9,463 nt of DNA, taken from Comamonadaceae bacterium. Lineage in GTDB: Bacteria > Pseudomonadota > Gammaproteobacteria > Burkholderiales > Burkholderiaceae. Shown piece by piece: positions 6,400 to 9,463 of the stretch. Position 1 is the first letter of the stretch. The number at the start of each line of letters is the position of its first letter. The stretch is taken from contig CANNNH010000048.1 of NCBI GenBank assembly GCA_947505915.1, forward strand, positions 1 through 9,463. The letters run 5' to 3'. The notes beneath the pieces were generated by a model. It searched no databases. It was not told the DNA's origin and saw only the letters and a list, made by a program, of their open reading frames with translations. The position numbers and the translations under genes were made by a program.

Positions 6400-7194
6400 A
6401 TGGCTACTTCTAAAAACATCCCTCCGAACTCCGCACTGGCGGGCGGTCGAACCGCTTTGTCGGTCAATGTGAACAAGGTCGCTTTGCTGCGTAACACCCG
6501 CGAGCTCGGTATCCCCAGTGTGTTGCGCGCCGCGCAGCTGTGCCTCATGGCCGGCGCCCGCGGTATCACCGTACACCCACGCCCGGACGAGCGGCACATC
6601 AAGCACCATGATGTTCACGAGCTGGCCGCCATGATGGGCGACTGGCCGGGCCGCGAATTCAATATCGAGGGCAACCCCTTTCACAACCTGATGGCCTTTG
6701 TGCGCGAGCTCAAGCCCGACCAGGCCACCCTGGTGCCCGACAGCGCTGACCAGTCCACCAGCGACCACGGCTGGTCATTCCCGGACGACGCAGCCCGGCT
6801 TCGCCCCATCATTGACGAATGCCATGCGCTGGGCGTGCGGGTGAGCCTGTTCATGGATCCGCTGCCGCAAGCCATGGCCGCCGTGGCTGCGCTGGGCGCA
6901 GACCGTGTGGAGCTTTACACCGAAACCTACGCGCGCGCCTGGCCCGGGCTGCACAAAAAAGAAGCTCTGCAAGCGTTTGTAAAGACGGCCCAAGCTGCGG
7001 CCTTGTGCGGCCTGGGCGTCAACGCCGGCCATGACCTGAACCGCGACAACCTCAGCGAATTTCTGCGTGAAGTGCCCGGCGTGCTTGAAGTCTCGATCGG
7101 CCATGCGCTGATTGCCGACGCGCTCGAGCTGGGCTACACCGCCACGGTCAAAGACTATCTGCGCTGCATCGACGCGGCTTTTAACGCCTCATGA
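6400..7194 (+). CDS. pdxJ: Pyridoxine 5'-phosphate synthase (PdxJ), divergent Bacteroidetes-like subtype
   Basis: PdxJ condenses 3-amino-2-oxopropyl phosphate with 1-deoxyxylulose 5-phosphate to give pyridoxine 5'-phosphate, the last ring-forming step of the DXP-dependent vitamin B6 pathway. The 264-residue TIM-barrel protein keeps [11 protein letters not shown] (57-67; His59, Arg61, His66), FNIEGN (87-92; Glu90), VELYTE (170-175; Glu171), VNAGHDLN (207-214; His211) and IGHALI (233-238). The classical N-terminal motif NIDHVATLR is instead NVNKVALLR (23-31), so the usual Asp-His pair is Asn25-Lys26. [20 protein letters not shown] and LVPD together recall the PdxJ form of Bacteroidetes. The N-terminus is about 15 residues longer than in E. 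coli. Its stop overlaps the acpS start (ATGA), and pdxJ-acpS is the conserved order. Function is probably unchanged, but the substitutions deserve a check. Confidence 0.92.
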   Translation: MATSKNIPPNSALAGGRTALSVNVNKVALLRNTRELGIPSVLRAAQLCLMAGARGITVHPRPDERHIKHHDVHELAAMMGDWPGREFNIEGNPFHNLMAFVRELKPDQATLVPDSADQSTSDHGWSFPDDAARLRPIIDECHALGVRVSLFMDPLPQAMAAVAALGADRVELYTETYARAWPGLHKKEALQAFVKTAQAAALCGLGVNAGHDLNRDNLSEFLREVPGVLEVSIGHALIADALELGYTATVKDYLRCIDAAFNAS

Positions 7195-7592
7195 TTTACG
7201 GCATCGGCACCGACGTCTGTGATGTCCGGCGCATACGCGCCAGCCTGGAGCGCCACGGCGAGCGCTTTGCCCTCAAGATATTAAGCGACGCCGAATTTGC
7301 CATCTGGCAGCAGCGCAGCAAGCGCTGGCCTGAGCGCGGCATTCGCTACCTGGCCACCCGTTTTTCGGCCAAAGAAGCTTTCAGCAAAGCCGTCGGCATG
7401 GGCATGCGCATGCCCATGACCTGGCGGCACTGTGAAATCGCTAAAGCCCCGAGCGGCCAGCCGCACATCGTGCTGCACGGCGAGCTTAAGGCCTGGTTCG
7501 AAGCCCGGCATTTGAGCGCCCACGTCAGCGTGACCGACGAGACCGACTATGCCGCCAGCTTTGTGGTGGTCGAGCAAGCCAACGCCTCCTAG
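7191..7592 (+). CDS. acpS: Holo-[acyl-carrier-protein] synthase (AcpS)
   Basis: AcpS transfers the 4'-phosphopantetheine arm of coenzyme A to the serine of apo-ACP, activating fatty-acid synthesis. The 133-residue protein is close to the usual 120-130. It starts with the family motif [14 protein letters not shown], in which Asp8 binds Mg2+, and carries the second signature [13 protein letters not shown] (57-69) with Glu62 as the other metal ligand and Lys61 beside it. The C-terminus [17 protein letters not shown] is the conserved final strand pair. The ATG at 7191 overlaps the pdxJ stop as ATGA, which implies translational coupling. No truncation or missing key residue is seen. Confidence 0.95.
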   Translation: MIYGIGTDVCDVRRIRASLERHGERFALKILSDAEFAIWQQRSKRWPERGIRYLATRFSAKEAFSKAVGMGMRMPMTWRHCEIAKAPSGQPHIVLHGELKAWFEARHLSAHVSVTDETDYAASFVVVEQANAS

Positions 7593-7615
7593 TTTTTTCT
7601 TTATCAAGCATCTTT

Positions 7616-8710
7616 ATGAACACCACCTCCGGCCAGCACGCCCCCCTCATCATCGACATCGCCGGCCTCACGCTGACCATGACCGATCGCCAACGCCTGA
7701 AGCATCCGCTGACCGGCGGGCTGATCTTGTTTGCCCGCAACTGGGAAAACCGCGCTCAGCTCAGCGCCCTGTGCGCCGAGATTAAAAAAGTGCGCAAAGA
7801 CCTGCTGATTTGCGTGGACCACGAGGGTGGCCGCGTGCAGCGCTTCAAGACCGACGGCTTTACGCACCTGCCGCCTATGCGCGCCCTGGGCCAGATGTGG
7901 TTGAAAGACGGCCAGAGCGGTGAGGGCGCCGGTGCCATGGCCGCGACCAACGCGGCCACGGCTTGCGGCTATGTGCTGGGCGTCGAACTGCGCGCCTGTG
8001 GTGTGGACTTCAGCTTCACGCCGGTGCTGGACCTGGACTGGGGCGAGAGCGGCGTCATCGGCGACCGCGCCTTCAGCCGCGACACGCGTCTGGTCGCTTT
8101 GCTGGCCAAAAGCCTGATGCACGGCCTCTTGCAAGCCGGCATGGCCAACTGCGGCAAGCACTTTCCCGGCCACGGCTTCGTCAAGGCCGACTCGCACACT
8201 GACATCCCGGTGGACCGCCGCAGCCTCAAAGCCATATTGGCCGACGACGCAGCCCCCTACGAGTGGCTGAACACCACGCTCACCAGCGTCATGCCGGCGC
8301 ACGTGATCTACCCCAAGGTGGATGCGCGGCCGGCCGGTTTTTCAGAAAAATGGCTGGGTTTCATCCTGCGCGGCCAGTTGGGTTTTGGCGGCGCTGTCTT
8401 CAGTGATGACCTGAGCATGGCCGGCGCACGCCTGCTTGACGGCAAGCAGGTGAGCTACACCGAAGCCGCCGTGGCCGCGCTGAACGCCGGCTGCGACATG
8501 GTGCTGCTGTGCAACCAGAGCATGGACGGCGGCGCGGCCGTGGACGAGCTGCTCGAAGGCATGACCCGCGCGCAAGTCAAAGGCCAGTGGGAGCCGCTGG
8601 AGTCCAGCGAAGAACGCCGCCTGGCCCTGCTACCCACCAAGCCCGCCGTGGCTTGGGACGATTTGATGCTGGAGCCGGCTTACATGCACGCGTTGGGCTT
8701 GGTGCCCTGA
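7616..8710 (+). CDS. nagZ: Beta-N-acetylglucosaminidase NagZ (GH3), muropeptide recycling
   Basis: NagZ is a cytoplasmic family-3 glycoside hydrolase that removes GlcNAc from GlcNAc-anhydroMurNAc-peptides during peptidoglycan recycling; its product can signal AmpC beta-lactamase induction through AmpR in some species. The 364-residue single-domain protein has CVDHEGGRVQRF (66-77), KHFPGHGFVKADSH (181-194), where Asp192 and His194 form the mobile acid/base dyad of NagZ, and FSDDLSM (262-268), which contains the nucleophile aspartate. GGLILFARN (34-42) is the usual first substrate-side motif. It starts 23 bp after acpS behind a T-rich spacer with no clear Shine-Dalgarno; no hairpin is seen there, so it probably shares the upstream transcript. 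It ends 8 bp from the convergent gene, with no terminator between them. Length and motifs are ordinary. Confidence 0.95.
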   Translation: MNTTSGQHAPLIIDIAGLTLTMTDRQRLKHPLTGGLILFARNWENRAQLSALCAEIKKVRKDLLICVDHEGGRVQRFKTDGFTHLPPMRALGQMWLKDGQSGEGAGAMAATNAATACGYVLGVELRACGVDFSFTPVLDLDWGESGVIGDRAFSRDTRLVALLAKSLMHGLLQAGMANCGKHFPGHGFVKADSHTDIPVDRRSLKAILADDAAPYEWLNTTLTSVMPAHVIYPKVDARPAGFSEKWLGFILRGQLGFGGAVFSDDLSMAGARLLDGKQVSYTEAAVAALNAGCDMVLLCNQSMDGGAAVDELLEGMTRAQVKGQWEPLESSEERRLALLPTKPAVAWDDLMLEPAYMHALGLVP

Positions 8711-8718
8711 GCTGGCAG

Positions 8719-9463
8719 CTAACGCGGCGGCGGCAGCTGCTCCCCCAGCGCCCGTCGCCACAACCAGTTCAGGCTGCGCCGGATGTCAAATGCCATGCGC
8801 ATTTGCTCGGGCTGGGTCAAGGCCGCCGGGGTGCTGTGCCGCTCGGCTACGGCAAATGAGAATGAATAATTCGGCTCCTGCCCCATGCGCAGGTCGGTGA
8901 TCAACAAACGACTGCCCTGCTGCTCCAGCTTGTAAAAGCCCTTGGTGAAAGCCACAAGGCGCTGCACACCGTCAATGCCCTGCAGCTCGGCGGCCAGCGC
9001 ATTGCCGCGCGGGAAGCGGTCAAATTTAATCTTCGGCTGATCGTCCACTAGCGAATAAAAGCCTTCGTGATAGTCGTCTCCGGCCACCGCCACAACCCGC
9101 CACAGCACCGTGTTAAAAGGCGTGGGCGTGACCAGCAAGTGCTCAAGCACGATGCCTTGCTGCGCCAGCGTGGTGCGGGCGATTTGCGCCACTTGTTGCT
9201 GGGCGGCAAAACTCCAGACCAGATAGCCAGTGCTGACCAGCAGCCCGACGGCGTTGACCACCTGACCTCGCGGCCCACTGCCCGATACCAGCGCCCAGAT
9301 CACGCCAACCAACAGCGGCAGGGTGTACAAGGGGTCAATGATGAAGATACTGCCCACGCCAAACGGGTAGTTGGAAAACGGCAGTGCCAACTGTGTGCCG
9401 TAAACGGTCATCGCGTCGAGTAGCGGATGCGTCACCAGAGCCAGCCACAGCGCCAGCCACCAA
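8719..9463 (-). CDS. YdjM-like membrane-bound metal-dependent hydrolase family protein (5' truncated)
   Basis: The frame enters at the right edge of the window and ends at TAG (8719-8721 on the plus strand reads CTA). About 247 codons are visible and the N-terminus is missing; the GTG at 9435 is internal, because the frame continues upstream as WWLALWLAL. The motif THPLLDAMTVYGTQL is the second conserved His/Asp motif of the YdjM/DUF457 inner-membrane family; the first (HRxxTHS-like) should lie just outside. Hydrophobic segments include the window-edge stretch, IDPLYTLPLLVGVIWALV and VVNAVGLLVSTGYLVWSF, followed by a soluble C-terminal domain of about 160 residues. The family is called metal-dependent hydrolase from its conserved His/Asp residues, but a physiological substrate is not established as far as I know. 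It is convergent with nagZ. The family call is from motif memory. Confidence 0.75.
   Translation of the reverse strand, partial: WWLALWLALVTHPLLDAMTVYGTQLALPFSNYPFGVGSIFIIDPLYTLPLLVGVIWALVSGSGPRGQVVNAVGLLVSTGYLVWSFAAQQQVAQIARTTLAQQGIVLEHLLVTPTPFNTVLWRVVAVAGDDYHEGFYSLVDDQPKIKFDRFPRGNALAAELQGIDGVQRLVAFTKGFYKLEQQGSRLLITDLRMGQEPNYSFSFAVAERHSTPAALTQPEQMRMAFDIRRSLNWLWRRALGEQLPPPR

Noticed and set aside
7604..8302. A 232-codon minus-strand open frame inside nagZ
   Set aside because: It is antisense to nagZ with its intact catalytic motifs, and its composition is that of a GC-bias shadow.
1..9463. A novel defence, mobile or secondary-metabolite system
   Set aside because: Every gene belongs to a conserved housekeeping family in its usual order; no toxin-antitoxin pair, nuclease island, integrase, transposase or repeat-spacer array is visible.

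Overview
The window is a GC-rich chromosomal segment that looks like the order Burkholderiales, most likely family Comamonadaceae (Polaromonas/Rhodoferax/Variovorax-like). This rests on the conserved gene order mucD-lepA-lepB-rnc-era-recO-pdxJ-acpS-nagZ, on the protein sequences, and on a recognisable GC-rich dispersed repeat between era and recO. These are recall-based judgements; no search was run.

Layout. Bases 1-342 hold the 3' end of a DegP/MucD-type periplasmic protease (second PDZ domain), followed by a likely intrinsic terminator. Bases 343-868 are a long gene-free interval. Its AT-rich core (hand count about 39% GC over 421-660) carries a cluster of DnaA-box-like 9-mers. After these come a TACAAT -10 candidate, a very strong intrinsic terminator (774-804) that may end a short RNA, and a perfect 8-bp inverted repeat just before lepA. 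From 869 to 8710 seven housekeeping genes run on the plus strand: lepA (elongation factor 4), lepB (signal peptidase I), rnc (RNase III), era (ribosome-assembly GTPase), recO (recombination mediator), pdxJ (pyridoxine phosphate synthase) and acpS (holo-ACP synthase), with nagZ (muropeptide beta-N-acetylglucosaminidase) as an eighth. From 8719 a YdjM-like membrane protein is encoded convergently on the minus strand and runs off the window.

How the genes fit together. lepA-lepB (TAATG) and pdxJ-acpS (ATGA) overlap and are probably translationally coupled. The remaining plus-strand gaps are short (23-118 bp), so an operon or a set of overlapping operons is likely. The cluster joins translation, protein export, RNA processing and ribosome maturation, DNA repair, cofactor biosynthesis, and ACP activation and wall recycling. 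This grouping is conserved in proteobacteria and is not a novel system.

The less ordinary signals are the DnaA-box cluster and candidate small RNA upstream of lepA, the dispersed repeat between era and recO, and a PdxJ that belongs to the divergent Bacteroidetes-like subtype (VNVNK in place of the classical NIDH). I found no tRNA, rRNA, CRISPR array, insertion sequence or phage gene.
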